DNA from: Sphingomonas sp. Leaf343 | GTDB lineage: Bacteria; Pseudomonadota; Alphaproteobacteria; Sphingomonadales; Sphingomonadaceae | NCBI RefSeq assembly: GCF_001423765.1 | Contig: NZ_LMPG01000013.1 | Location: 283,667-347,666, forward strand | DNA length: 64,000 nt | Direction: 5' to 3' | Part shown: positions 51,658 to 59,990 of the stretch, in pieces | How positions within the stretch are numbered: position 1 is the first letter of the stretch | How the letters are laid out: each line of letters starts with the position of its first letter | Made by a program: the position numbers and the translations under genes | Notes under the pieces: model-generated | Told to the model about the DNA's origin: nothing | What the model saw: the letters and a program-made list of their open reading frames with translations, nothing else | Databases searched by the model: none

Positions 51658-51800
51658 TAATGGGCAGGCCATGGGTCAACGCCCCGATTGCGGAACGACG
51701 GAACGGATTGCCGTCAGACGCCGGATCGTCATATTGGCGTCGCAAAACTGCAACACGGACAACGATGGCGGCTCGCATCCGAACCCGCCCAACAAGAGCG

Positions 51801-53252
51801 ATGACGGCCATGCCACGAAATCTGCTGGTGGCGATGGCCGGTTTCGGATCGCTCGCCATGCCCGCCTTCCCGGCCCACGCGCAGACCGTGCAGGACCTCC
51901 AGCGCCAGATCGACGAGCTCAAGGCGACCATCGCGCGGATGCAGGCGGCTGGTGGGGCCGCGCCCGCCCCCGCCCGCCCGATCGCGCAAACATCGCAGCA
52001 AACGGCTGCCACGGGTCCGGCCGCACCCGCCGGGACGATGCCCGGCAACACGCAACTCGCGCAGGGTCCCGCCTCGCTCGCGCGCCGCGGCACGGGTCAC
52101 AAACTCTGGTCCGACCGCATCCTGCTGCGCGGCTACACGCAGCTGCGCTTCAACGAGATCCTCTCGGGCGATCGCGCCGCGCCTGCCGGCATATCGCGCC
52201 TGCGGTCGGTGCATGACGGTGGCATCGGCGATAACACCGGCCTCACCTTCCGGCGTATCCGCGTCGTCTTGCAGGGCGATCTGAACGACCGCGTATCCTT
52301 CTATTTCCAGCCCGATTTCGCGACCAGCGTCAGCAACCAGTCCGGCGGCGAGCGGCGTGAGGGGTTCGCACAGCTTCGCGACGCTTATGTCGACACCGTC
52401 ATCGATCCCGACAAACGCCTCCGCCTGCGCTTCGGTCAGTCGAAAGTGCCGTACGGGTGGGAGAACATGCAGTCCTCGTCCAACCGCTTGGCGCTCGACC
52501 GCAGCGACGGCATCAACAGTGCGGTGCCGAGCGAACGCGACATCGGGATCGTCGCCTATTACACACCCTTAAGGGCCGAGCGGATCTGGAAGCGGCTGGC
52601 GAACGACGGCCAGAAACTGTTCGGCAATTATGGGGCATTCGGGATCGGCGTCTATAACGGCCAGGGCATCAACCGCACGGAAACCAACGACGGCCTGATG
52701 ACCGTAGCCCTCGCTACCTGGCCGTTCGAACTCGACGGGCTGGGTGCGGGATTCGCCGGGCAGGTGCTCGAAGTCGGCGCCGCGGCGCTGCGCAACGACG
52801 TTCAGCCTGAACTACGCGCCGGCGGCGTCAGTCCCGTCGCCTTCCGTGAGGAGCGCGCCGGATTCCATGCGATCTTTTATCCGCAACCGATCGGCTTCCA
52901 GGCGGAATGGAACTGGGGGCGCGGCCCCGAATATGATCGCGTCCTGCAGGCGATCACCACCAGACCGCTGAACGGCGGCTATATCCAGGCGATGGCCCGC
53001 GTACCCCGGTCGCCACTCGGCGCCTTCATGCCCTATGCCCGTTGGCAGCGATATCGCGGCGGCTGGAAGGCCCTGCCCAACAGTCCACGACTGGAAACCG
53101 ACGAATTCGAACTGGGCATCGAGTTTCAGCCCGTACCGCCGATCGAAATCACGATCGCCTATGCCCGGATGCAGCGTACCGAAGCGGACGAACGTCGCTT
53201 GGGCACGGCCGAGGGAAACCTGATCCGCACCCAGCTGCAATGGAATTACTGA
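51801..53252 (+). CDS. Porin_O_P-type outer-membrane porin
   Basis: About 483 aa from ATG at 51801 (ATG at 51810 also possible). Signal peptide ending HAQT, a short coiled coil VQDLQRQIDELKATIARMQA (about 30-50) and an Ala/Pro linker, then a 16-strand-like barrel with FRRIRVVLQGDLNDRVSFYFQPDFA, LRLRFGQSKVPYGWENMQSS and a C-terminal TQLQWNY with terminal aromatic. This is the pattern of phosphate-selective porins O/P. The specificity is uncertain; next to a mannosidase it may pass sugars or phosphate. Divergent from GH92 with a shared regulatory gap. Confidence 0.88.
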   Translation: MTAMPRNLLVAMAGFGSLAMPAFPAHAQTVQDLQRQIDELKATIARMQAAGGAAPAPARPIAQTSQQTAATGPAAPAGTMPGNTQLAQGPASLARRGTGHKLWSDRILLRGYTQLRFNEILSGDRAAPAGISRLRSVHDGGIGDNTGLTFRRIRVVLQGDLNDRVSFYFQPDFATSVSNQSGGERREGFAQLRDAYVDTVIDPDKRLRLRFGQSKVPYGWENMQSSSNRLALDRSDGINSAVPSERDIGIVAYYTPLRAERIWKRLANDGQKLFGNYGAFGIGVYNGQGINRTETNDGLMTVALATWPFELDGLGAGFAGQVLEVGAAALRNDVQPELRAGGVSPVAFREERAGFHAIFYPQPIGFQAEWNWGRGPEYDRVLQAITTRPLNGGYIQAMARVPRSPLGAFMPYARWQRYRGGWKALPNSPRLETDEFELGIEFQPVPPIEITIAYARMQRTEADERRLGTAEGNLIRTQLQWNY

Positions 53253-53260
53253 CGCGCGCC

Positions 53261-53292
53261 GCCGCTTACAGGGAATGCTCCCTGTAAGCGGC
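53261..53292. terminator. Perfect 14-bp hairpin between porin and TetR genes
   Basis: GCCGCTTACAGGGA, loop ATGC, TCCCTGTAAGCGGC, starting nine bases after the porin stop and lying before the end of the convergent TetR gene. Very stable, but without a T-run on either strand; most likely a bidirectional transcription stop or mRNA 3'-end protector. Confidence 0.6.
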
Positions 53293-53343
53293 AGGAGGGA
53301 TGCAGCTTTGTCACGCGACCTTCGGCCGCAGGCTTCGGGGGCC

Positions 53344-53895
53344 TCAGTCGACGCCCGTGATCCGTTCGACGATCGTCCGGATCGCATCGCGATCGAGCGG
53401 CTCGGTGTCGATGGAGTTATGGATGCCGATCCCCTCCACCAGTGCGTCCAGCGCCCGCGCGGTCAACGGATCGAAGAAGCGGCCCAGCGCGGTGCGGCTA
53501 CTGTTCATCCATTGCTGCATCACCGTGGCGACAGGCGGGTGACGTGCCGCGAAAGCGTAGAGTTCGTAACTGAGCAGCAGCGTGCGCGGTTCGGCCCAGA
53601 CCGAATCCGCGATGATGTCGATCACCGCCGCGCGCGCGTCCCGCCGATTGATCGCCTGCGCCAGCCGTGCGGCGAACCCATCCGATGCCTGTGCCGCCAA
53701 TTGCAGGAAAGCGGTGGTCATCAGCGCCTCCAGCGACGCGAAATAATAGGTGACCGATCCGAGCGGCACGTTGGCCTCCGCGGCAATCCGGCGATGGGTG
53801 GTATCTGCAACGCCGTATTCAGCGATTACACGCAGCGTTGCATCGACGATCCGCTGCCGCCGTCCGGGATCGTTCCCGGCAGATCGTTCCGCCAT
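53344..53895 (-). CDS. TetR-family repressor of the divergent DUF1349 gene
   Basis: 183 aa. N-terminal helix-turn-helix: RRQRIVDATLRVIAEYGVADTTHRRIAAEANVPLGSVTYYFASLEAL. The ligand domain is helical, with a C-terminal half like TetR_C_6/YcdC-type regulators (AVIDIIADSVWAEPRTLLLSYELYAFAAR). ATG at 53895 is preferred over TTG at 53898. Divergent from the DUF1349 protein, with a perfect palindrome between them, the usual layout for a TetR repressor and its target. Confidence 0.92.
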   Translation of the reverse strand: MAERSAGNDPGRRQRIVDATLRVIAEYGVADTTHRRIAAEANVPLGSVTYYFASLEALMTTAFLQLAAQASDGFAARLAQAINRRDARAAVIDIIADSVWAEPRTLLLSYELYAFAARHPPVATVMQQWMNSSRTALGRFFDPLTARALDALVEGIGIHNSIDTEPLDRDAIRTIVERITGVD

Positions 53896-53919
53896 CAAGC
53901 TTCCCTTGCCGCGTGATTT

Positions 53920-53935
53920 GTGTACATATGTACAC
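53920..53935. promoter_or_regulatory. TetR operator (perfect 16-bp palindrome)
   Basis: GTGTACATATGTACAC lies in the 72-bp gap between the divergent TetR and DUF1349 genes. A possible -10, TATCGT (53943-53948), places the palindrome over the plus-strand -35. It should let the TetR protein repress both genes. Confidence 0.8.
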
Positions 53936-53967
53936 CACCATCTATCGTAGTAGCAGGATCAACAAGC

Positions 53968-54660
53968 ATGGCAGATCCCATCATGTCACGACGCTCCGTC
54001 ATCAGCGGGGCGGCGGCGCTGGCGATGCCGGCCATGGCCGGCGCTGCCTCGCAGACCAATACCGCCGACACGGCCATACTGGGCCGCCGCGATGGCCGCT
54101 GGCTGAATGAACCTAAACGCTGGAGCGTTGATTCGGCCGGCGACCTGCTGATGGTGACCGATAAGGACAGCGATTTCTGGCGCGAGACGCATTACGGATT
54201 CATCCGCGATAGCGGCCACTTCCTCGGCTTCACTGCACCGGCCGCGTTTACTGCGCAGCTTCGCGTTCGCGGCACGTACGACAAGCTGTACGATCAGGCC
54301 GGAATCATGATCCGCGTCGACGAGCGGCATTGGGTCAAGGCGGGCATCGAACTGTCCGACGGGCGTGCGATGCTGAGCAGCGTGCTGACCGACGGTAAGT
54401 CGGATTGGGGAACAGGTCCATACGAGGGCGATCCGAAGGATTTCTGGATGCGTGCGACCGTCGCCAAGGGCGTGCTGAGGCTTCAGGTCTCGGCGGACGG
54501 CAAGACCTGGCCACTCGTCCGGCTTGCCCCGTTTCCGGTCGCGTCGTCGTATCGGGTCGGGCCGCTGGCCTGCACGCCCGAGCGCGCCGGCTTGCAGGTC
54601 CGCTTATCCGATCTCGCGATCACCGCACCGCTGGGCAAAGACCTGCACGACCTGAGTTGA
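53968..54660 (+). CDS. DUF1349-like protein with Tat-type signal
   Basis: 230 aa from ATG at 53968; MSRR at 53983 is an alternative start. The N-terminal SRRSVISGAAALAMPAMAGAAS is a Tat-like or Sec signal. The rest is a concanavalin-like beta-sandwich typical of DUF1349: WRETHYGFIRDSGHFLGF, RVRGTYDKLYDQAGIMIRVDERHWVKAGIEL, SVLTDGKSDW, FWMRATVAKGVLRLQVSADGKTW and YRVGPLACTPERAGLQVRLSD. DUF1349 proteins bind or sit near carbohydrate metabolism, but no activity is established. Controlled by the divergent TetR. Confidence 0.85.
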   Translation: MADPIMSRRSVISGAAALAMPAMAGAASQTNTADTAILGRRDGRWLNEPKRWSVDSAGDLLMVTDKDSDFWRETHYGFIRDSGHFLGFTAPAAFTAQLRVRGTYDKLYDQAGIMIRVDERHWVKAGIELSDGRAMLSSVLTDGKSDWGTGPYEGDPKDFWMRATVAKGVLRLQVSADGKTWPLVRLAPFPVASSYRVGPLACTPERAGLQVRLSDLAITAPLGKDLHDLS

Positions 54661-54840
54661 GGCGAGCGGCCTGACCGGAAAAGAATGTGGCACCGGGCGG
54701 CGGCGTCTATTATGTCGGACGCGTTAATCCTGCAGTGTAACGATCGGTAACAGGGTGATCGCGGTCGTCGCTGGCGGCACCCCCCACGGGGCCGACGGCC
54801 CTTCCAACGACGAACCACGATCGAATTTGGGGGGGTAGAT

Positions 54841-55239
54841 ATGTTTTCGCTGCGTTTTCTTGAGCGTTATGCGCCTTGTGCTTTGGCTGTATTGCGTGTG
54901 GTCACGGGATTGACCTTTTTGGCCCATGGTCTCCAGAAGCTCGTCGGATTCCCCGTCGCTCCCGAGCGAGGATTTCCGGCGGCGTTCTCGCTGATGTGGG
55001 CCGGCGCGGTGCTCGAACTCGTCGGCGGGGTGCTGATCGTCGTCGGATTGGGAACGCGCCCTATCGCGTTACTGCTCTCGGGCGAAATGGCTGTCGCGTA
55101 TTGGCTGTTTCACGCGCCCGGCAGCATCTATCCGGTGGTCAACGGCGGCGACGCCGCCATCCTTTATTGTTTCGTGTTCCTCTATTTCGCGTTCGTCGGC
55201 GCGGGTAGCTGGAGCGTCGATAGCCGCTTGAAGCGATAA
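54841..55239 (+). CDS. DoxX-family membrane protein
   Basis: 132 aa with four membrane spans. DoxX pattern: LAVLRVVTGLTFLAHGLQKL at the first span, MWAGAVLELVGGVLIVVGLGTRPIALLLSGEMAVAYW in the middle, and GGDAAILYCFVFLYFAFVGAGSWSVD at the end. GGGGGG six bases before the ATG is a strong ribosome site. Related proteins are quinone-linked or redox-stress membrane proteins. It converges with the second TetR gene. The 180-bp upstream gap holds a direct repeat GTAAC-N5-GTAAC (54737-54751). Confidence 0.9.
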   Translation: MFSLRFLERYAPCALAVLRVVTGLTFLAHGLQKLVGFPVAPERGFPAAFSLMWAGAVLELVGGVLIVVGLGTRPIALLLSGEMAVAYWLFHAPGSIYPVVNGGDAAILYCFVFLYFAFVGAGSWSVDSRLKR

Positions 55240-55255
55240 CCGATATCCAGCCGTC

Positions 55256-55849
55256 TCAGGGCCGCGAGTGTTTCGCGGCATGTCGTTCTATCAGGTCCGT
55301 CGCGACCGTATCAATGATCTCGCCCGCGACGAATTGATCCGGCACGACCCGCGACAGCACGACCGACCCGATCATCTCCGCCAGCACCGCGATCGCCGCA
55401 GCCCGCCGCGCCTCCGGCGTCGTGCCGGCAACCAGTCCGGTCAGCAGGTCGAGATAGCTGGCGACGATCCCGCCGAACGCCTCGTGCAGCGCCGGATCGT
55501 CGTGACGCGCCGCGTCGGTCGCCAGCGACGCCAGGCTGCACCCGTGCCCCGGATCGTCGCGGTGATGATCGGAGACATAGTGGCGCACTAGGGCGGCGAA
55601 CGGCTGATCGCTGTTCGCCAACCGCTCCGTGATCTCCGCGCTCATCTGCGTGAAGGCGCGGCTTACCGCCTGCACGACCAGATCGTCCTTCGACCTGAAT
55701 TGGCGGTAGAATCCGCCGTGCGTCATGCCCGCCGCCTTCATCAGGTCAGCCACGCCGATCCCGTCGATGCCCTTTTCGCGAAACAGCGTCGCCGCGGTGT
55801 CGATGACGCGTTCGCGATTCGCTTCGACCGCGTCCCTGGTGAGTTTCAT
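55256..55849 (-). CDS. TetR-family repressor of the SDR operon
   Basis: 197 aa from ATG at 55849 (MKLTRD). HTH region RVIDTAATLFREKGIDGIGVADLMKAAGMTHGGFYRQFRSKDDL is very typical of TetR proteins that control SDR/oxidoreductase operons. The C-terminal ligand domain includes GCSLASLATDAARHDDPALHEAF. Divergent from the SDR-hydrolase-YciI-SDR operon, with a 137-bp gap carrying a TTGACA promoter and small palindromes, so it most likely represses that operon until an inducer is present. Confidence 0.92.
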   Translation of the reverse strand: MKLTRDAVEANRERVIDTAATLFREKGIDGIGVADLMKAAGMTHGGFYRQFRSKDDLVVQAVSRAFTQMSAEITERLANSDQPFAALVRHYVSDHHRDDPGHGCSLASLATDAARHDDPALHEAFGGIVASYLDLLTGLVAGTTPEARRAAAIAVLAEMIGSVVLSRVVPDQFVAGEIIDTVATDLIERHAAKHSRP

Positions 55850-55904
55850 GCTGCATTCTGCCTGATGATGATCGTCCACCGATTATTGCCTGAAAAAAGC
55901 GCGC

Positions 55905-55933
55905 TTGACAATGATAACGGTCATACGCATTAG
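55905..55933 (+). promoter_or_regulatory. Promoter of the SDR operon with overlapping palindrome
   Basis: TTGACA (55905-55910), 17-base spacer, CATTAG (55928-55933). The spacer contains ATGA-TAACGG-TCAT (55911-55924). A second small palindrome GTAA-TCG-TTAC lies about 26 bases further. Both are candidate TetR sites; the strong -35 suggests high expression when derepressed. Confidence 0.5.
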
Positions 55934-55986
55934 CCAATGATGACGAGCGTAATCGTTACTGCTCGATCGATCAGGGAATGTTGGCT

Positions 55987-56817
55987 ATGGCACATGGCGG
56001 ATCACAGACGGGGCAGAAGGTCGCTCTAATCACCGGCGCGACCGGCGGTATCGGGCTCGCCACGGGCCTTGCGCTCGTCCGGGCCGGCTTCCGCGTGTTC
56101 GGCACCAGCCGGCGGGCGAGCCCCGGCGAGGTGCGCCAGGGCATCCACATGCTCGCCTGCGACGTCACCGACGATGCGTCGGTCGCGGCGGCGATCGACG
56201 CGGTGCTGGGCCAGGCGGGGCGGATCGACGTGCTGGTCAACAATGCCGGCCGCAGCCTGATCGGCGCGGCGGAGGAATCCTCGCTCGCGCAGGCGCAGGC
56301 GCTGTTCGACATCAACGTGTTCGGCATTCTGCGCACCACCCGCGCCGTGCTGCCGATCATGCGGCGGCAGGGCAGCGGACGCATCGTCAACATCAGCTCG
56401 GTCGCCGGCTTCCTGCCCGGCCCGTACACCGCGCTCTACAATGCGACCAAGCATGCGGTCGAAGGCTATTCGGAATCGCTCGATCACGAATTGCGCACGC
56501 TGGGCATCCGCGTGGCGCTGGTCGAACCCGCCTTCACCCGCACCGCGCTGGAAGAGAATGGCGACACGCCCGACAGCATCCTGTCCGTCTACGACGCCGG
56601 CCGCGCCGCCGCCAATGCGACGTGGCGCAACGGCATCGCCAACGGCGATCCGGTCGAGGCGGTCGCCGACAAGGTCGTGCTCGCCGCCACCGCCGCCGAT
56701 CCGGACGTGCGCTACACCCCCGGCAAGACGTCCGGCCGCCTGCGCATGATGCGCCGGTTCGTGCCCGAGAAGATGTTCGCCAAGAGCTTCCGCAAGCAGA
56801 TGGGCGTCATCGACTGA
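55987..56817 (+). CDS. Short-chain dehydrogenase/reductase (SDR operon gene 1)
   Basis: 276 aa from ATG at 55987, with AGGGA about ten bases before it; an ATG at 55978 abuts that site and is less likely. Classical SDR: LITGATGGIGLATG, CDVTDDASVAAAID, VLVNNAGRSLIG, NISSVAGFLPGPYTALYNATKHAVEGYSES with Ser-Tyr-Lys, then VEPAFTRT. Length and the long C-terminal tail fit oxidoreductases acting on ketones or steroids, but substrate is unknown. First gene of a four-gene operon under the divergent TetR. Confidence 0.93.
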   Translation: MAHGGSQTGQKVALITGATGGIGLATGLALVRAGFRVFGTSRRASPGEVRQGIHMLACDVTDDASVAAAIDAVLGQAGRIDVLVNNAGRSLIGAAEESSLAQAQALFDINVFGILRTTRAVLPIMRRQGSGRIVNISSVAGFLPGPYTALYNATKHAVEGYSESLDHELRTLGIRVALVEPAFTRTALEENGDTPDSILSVYDAGRAAANATWRNGIANGDPVEAVADKVVLAATAADPDVRYTPGKTSGRLRMMRRFVPEKMFAKSFRKQMGVID

Positions 56818-56860
56818 CCCCCGCCCACCCCCGACTTACCCGCATAGAAGGACCATCGAC

Positions 56861-57841
56861 ATGACACGCCACGATACCGACTCCTCCGTGATCGCCGACC
56901 CGAGCCGCCGCAAGGCGCTGGTGGCCGGCGTGGCCGGCGTCGCCACCCTCTCCGCGCTCGCACTGCCCGGTGCGGCCGTCGCCGGTCTCGCGCCCGCGGC
57001 CGCATCGTCGCCGACCCGGTTCGTCGAGGTCGGCGGCCGCCGGCTCGCCTATCGCTCGACCGGCAAGGGCAAGCCGATCGTGCTGGCGCACCGCTTCCGC
57101 GGCGTGCTCGGCCTGTGGGACCCGAAGTTCATCGACGCACTCGCCGCGCAGGGTTTCCAGGTCGTGACCTTCGACCATTCCGGCTTCGGCCTGTCGACCG
57201 GCGAGAAGTCGTATAACCCGGCGGCTCTGGTCAAGGACACCAAGGACCTGATCGACGCGCTCGGCCTGAAGGATGTCGTGATCGGCGGCTGGTCGTTCGG
57301 TGCGATCGTCGCGCAGATCTATGTCGCGATGTTCGGCGCCTCGGTCACCCATGCGGTGCTGATCGCCGGCACCCCGCCGGTCCCGCTGGTCAAGCCCGGC
57401 GACCAGCGCTTCTACGACCTGGCGATGCAGGACAAGGCGACGCTGGAGCAATATACCGGCATGTTCTTCGACCCCGACGATGCCGCCAGCCGCGCTGCGT
57501 CGAAGGCGTCGTTCGACCGCATCTTTTCCGCGTCGAACCCGCGCAGCCCCGACATCCCCGCCGTGTGGGCGGTCGCGCAGACCCCGCGGACCCCGCCCAA
57601 CCCGGTGTTCCCGTCGAACGAGGTGCTGACCGCGCTGAAGCACACCGACGTGCCGATGCTGCACCTGAACGGCGACCGCGACCTCTCCTTCCCGGTGGAG
57701 AACTGGTACGCGCTGAACGGCCAGTTCCCGACGCTGAGCCTCATCACCTATCCGCGCGCCGGCCACGCCGCGCACTTCCAGTATCCCGACATGGCCGCCG
57801 CGCACATCGCCGCCTTCATCAGGGACACGAAGAAGGCCTGA
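56861..57841 (+). CDS. Exported alpha/beta hydrolase (Tat signal)
   Basis: 326 aa. N-terminal SRRKALVAGVAGVATLSALALPG is a Tat-type signal, so the enzyme likely acts in the periplasm. Alpha/beta fold: GKGKPIVLAHRFRG, QVVTFDHSGFGLST, nucleophile elbow GGWSFGAIVAQIY (Ser at about residue 147), LHLNGDRDLSFP with the acid and GHAAHFQYPD with the His. Related to haloperoxidase/epoxide-hydrolase-like enzymes. Spaced 43 bp after the SDR and 30 bp before the YciI gene. Confidence 0.9.
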   Translation: MTRHDTDSSVIADPSRRKALVAGVAGVATLSALALPGAAVAGLAPAAASSPTRFVEVGGRRLAYRSTGKGKPIVLAHRFRGVLGLWDPKFIDALAAQGFQVVTFDHSGFGLSTGEKSYNPAALVKDTKDLIDALGLKDVVIGGWSFGAIVAQIYVAMFGASVTHAVLIAGTPPVPLVKPGDQRFYDLAMQDKATLEQYTGMFFDPDDAASRAASKASFDRIFSASNPRSPDIPAVWAVAQTPRTPPNPVFPSNEVLTALKHTDVPMLHLNGDRDLSFPVENWYALNGQFPTLSLITYPRAGHAAHFQYPDMAAAHIAAFIRDTKKA

Positions 57842-57871
57842 CCCCACTCCTCGCATCCAAGGACCGAGACG

Positions 57872-58168
57872 ATGAAATACTATCTTTGCAAGTACCTGCC
57901 GCCGCGTGCCGATTTCCTCCAGACGATGACCGACGACGAGAAGACGTGGATGGGCCAGCACGGCGCGTACATGAACGACCTGCTCGCGAAAGGGCTGATC
58001 GTCGCGCACGGGCCGGTGATGGACCCGAACGGCGGCTATGGCGTGTCGCTCTACCGCATCGAGGACGATCAGGAGATCGAGGCGTTCACCTCGCAGGACC
58101 CGATCGTGAAGAACGGCGCCGGCCATTACGAGCATTTCCCGATGCTGAGCCTGAAGGCGCGCGACTGA
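57872..58168 (+). CDS. YciI-like small protein
   Basis: 98 aa, ferredoxin-like fold of the YCII family: MKYYLCKYLPPRADF at the start, KTWMGQHGAYMNDLLAKGLIVAHGPVMDPNGGYGV in the middle with the conserved His and Asp, and AFTSQDPIVKNGAGHYEHFPML near the end. YCII proteins often assist ring-cleavage or dehalogenation pathways, and here the gene sits between an exported hydrolase and an SDR, consistent with a small detoxification operon. No signal peptide. Confidence 0.9.
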   Translation: MKYYLCKYLPPRADFLQTMTDDEKTWMGQHGAYMNDLLAKGLIVAHGPVMDPNGGYGVSLYRIEDDQEIEAFTSQDPIVKNGAGHYEHFPMLSLKARD

Positions 58169-58208
58169 CCGCCACTCCGGCCCCTGCCCATTCTTCAAGG
58201 ATATGATC

Positions 58209-58979
58209 ATGACGACCGCCCTCATCACCGGTGCCTCCAGCGGCATCGGCACCGTCTACGCGCGCCGCCTCGCCGCGCGTGGCCACGACCTCGTCCTCGT
58301 CGCGCGTGACGCCGCGCGGCTGGAGGCGCTCGCCGCCGAACTGCGGCAGGCGCATGACGTCGGGGTCGAGGTGCTGGTCGTCGACCTCACCGACGCGACG
58401 GCGTTCGAGACGGTCTACGCCCGGCTGGGCGAGGGCGCGCCGGTCGACATCCTCGTCAACAATGCCGGCATGGCCGTGCTCGGCGGCTTCGGCGCGGATC
58501 GCACGAAGGTGGCGAGCATGCTGAACCTCAACATGCTGGCCCCGACCTTCCTCGCGCACGCCGTCCTGCCGGGCATGGTGGCGCGGGGTGGCGGCGCGAT
58601 CGTCAACATCGCATCGGTGCTGGCGTTGCTGCCGGAATATGGTCCGGGTGCCTATGCCGCGACGAAATCCTACCTGATGACCCTCTCGCAGAGCCTGCAT
58701 GCCGAATATGCCGGCAACGGCATCTACATCCAGGCGGTGCTGCCGGCGGCGACCCGGACCGAGATCTACGACCGCGCCGGCGGCGACATCAGCGGCGTCC
58801 CCGGCGTGATGGAGGTCGATCATCTGGTCGATGCGGCGCTGATCGGGTTCGACCGCAAGGAACTGGTGACGATCCCGCCGGTGCCGGACGTGGCGGCATG
58901 GGACGCCTTCGAACAGGCACGCGGGGCGCTCGCCGCAGGCTTCACCAACGCCGAACCGGCGGCGCGCTACCGCACCTAG
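58209..58979 (+). CDS. Short-chain dehydrogenase/reductase (SDR operon gene 4)
   Basis: 256 aa; ATG at 58209 lies seven bases after AAGGA, better than the in-frame ATG at 58203. SDR motifs: LITGASSGIGTVYARRLAARG, VVDLTDATAF, ILVNNAGMAVLGGF, NIASVLALLPEYGPGAYAATKSYLMTLSQS with the Ser-Tyr-Lys set and VLPAATRTEIYDRAG. It belongs to the YkrS/DltE-like branch with a modified C-terminus. Last gene of the operon, paralogous to the SDR at 55987 only at family level. Confidence 0.92.
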   Translation: MTTALITGASSGIGTVYARRLAARGHDLVLVARDAARLEALAAELRQAHDVGVEVLVVDLTDATAFETVYARLGEGAPVDILVNNAGMAVLGGFGADRTKVASMLNLNMLAPTFLAHAVLPGMVARGGGAIVNIASVLALLPEYGPGAYAATKSYLMTLSQSLHAEYAGNGIYIQAVLPAATRTEIYDRAGGDISGVPGVMEVDHLVDAALIGFDRKELVTIPPVPDVAAWDAFEQARGALAAGFTNAEPAARYRT

Positions 58980-59471
58980 ACCATGCCGCGCGCCATGGCT
59001 GGCCGATGCGCGTCGGTCGCGACGGAGGATGCTGATGTCGGCAGCTTATCCGAGCGGCGGAGCCGATGCGCGGACAGGCACGCATCGTGGAGGCGGCCGT
59101 CGAAGCGCTCGATGACGGCACCAGCGGTCGGGTGGATCAAGCGTGACGCCCCTCTCGCGGGTTCAGCGGGGGGATATCTATGTGGGCGACGCGACGCGGG
59201 AGGCGTGCCGCCCGCGTCGCAACTGCCACATCCTCGCCGACGGCCACAGCAGATAGCGTCGACAAACGATCGACTTACAAAAAGGGATAACGGGATAGTA
59301 ACATTTTCCAGCGAAACCGGCTTTCATGAGCCGCTCACATGAAAATTCGATGGCCGGTCGCTACTTCGAGGCATACTGCGCCTCTCTGCGGGCCGCCTTC
59401 TCAAAGCTCCGCTACGCTGATGGCCGTATCGACCGGGACGGGTCGGCGGTGTCTCGCCAGAGTCTTCGACC
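58980..59471. other. Intergenic stretch, mostly empty
   Basis: About 490 bases with lower apparent coding quality than the neighbours. Apart from the short TetR-like remnant at 59066-59146, I see no gene, RNA or strong hairpin. The A/T-rich part near 59270-59310 may hold the promoter of the YfiR-like operon. Confidence 0.5.
59066..59146 (+). pseudogene. Possible remnant of a TetR-type N-terminus
   Basis: A 26-codon frame reads MRGQARIVEAAVEALDDG then stops. This resembles the first helix of TetR regulators (RIVEAA..AL..G), with no helix-turn-helix following. It may be the trace of a deleted regulator next to the SDR operon; the resemblance is short and could be chance. Confidence 0.25.
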
Positions 59472-59990
59472 ATGAGAGGGTGGCTCATAGGGGTTGCAGC
59501 GGCGACCCTTGGGCTCACGTCGTCTGCATCTCGTGGTGAACTCAGCGTTCCGATCGCGGTCCGCATTCTTGCCTTTCTTTTGCCGCCCCCGACCGGTGAG
59601 GTGCCAGCGGCAATCGTCTTCGAGCCGAACAATACCTCCTCGCTTGCCGAGGCGTCGGCCATTGAACGTGCGGTGGGTAGCGGCATCTCGATCGGCAATG
59701 CGACTATCCGCACTCGCCGCGTTCCCGTCACCGCGCTGGACAGTCTGAAGGGGTATCGCGTCGCGTTCGTCACGACCGGAACGCGCGCCGATTACGACCA
59801 GATCGCAGCGGTCGCAACGCGGCATGGCGTGGTCACGATCACCTCCGATCGATCCTGCGTCCTGACCGCCCGCTGCGTTGTCGGCATCGAAAACGGAACC
59901 CGGGTCCAGATCACCGTCAGCCGATCTGCCGCCCGGGCGGTGAAGGCCCGGTTCGGCTCAGCCTTTCTTATGCTGGTCAAGGAGATATGA
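59472..59990 (+). CDS. YfiR-like (DUF4154) periplasmic protein
   Basis: 172 aa. Signal peptide residues 1-23, then the DUF4154 pattern: a start like ELSVPIAVRILAFLLPPP, NATIRTRRVPVTALDSLKGYRVAFVTTGT, VVTITSDRSC and [29 protein letters not shown] at the end (the family's late NxxxARxxGLxISxxLLxLA-like segment). YfiR proteins sense periplasmic redox or wall stress and usually repress a partner membrane diguanylate cyclase (YfiN). Here no cyclase follows; the next genes are a TonB receptor and a chemoreceptor-like protein, overlapping by four and one bases. Confidence 0.8.
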   Translation: MRGWLIGVAAATLGLTSSASRGELSVPIAVRILAFLLPPPTGEVPAAIVFEPNNTSSLAEASAIERAVGSGISIGNATIRTRRVPVTALDSLKGYRVAFVTTGTRADYDQIAAVATRHGVVTITSDRSCVLTARCVVGIENGTRVQITVSRSAARAVKARFGSAFLMLVKEI

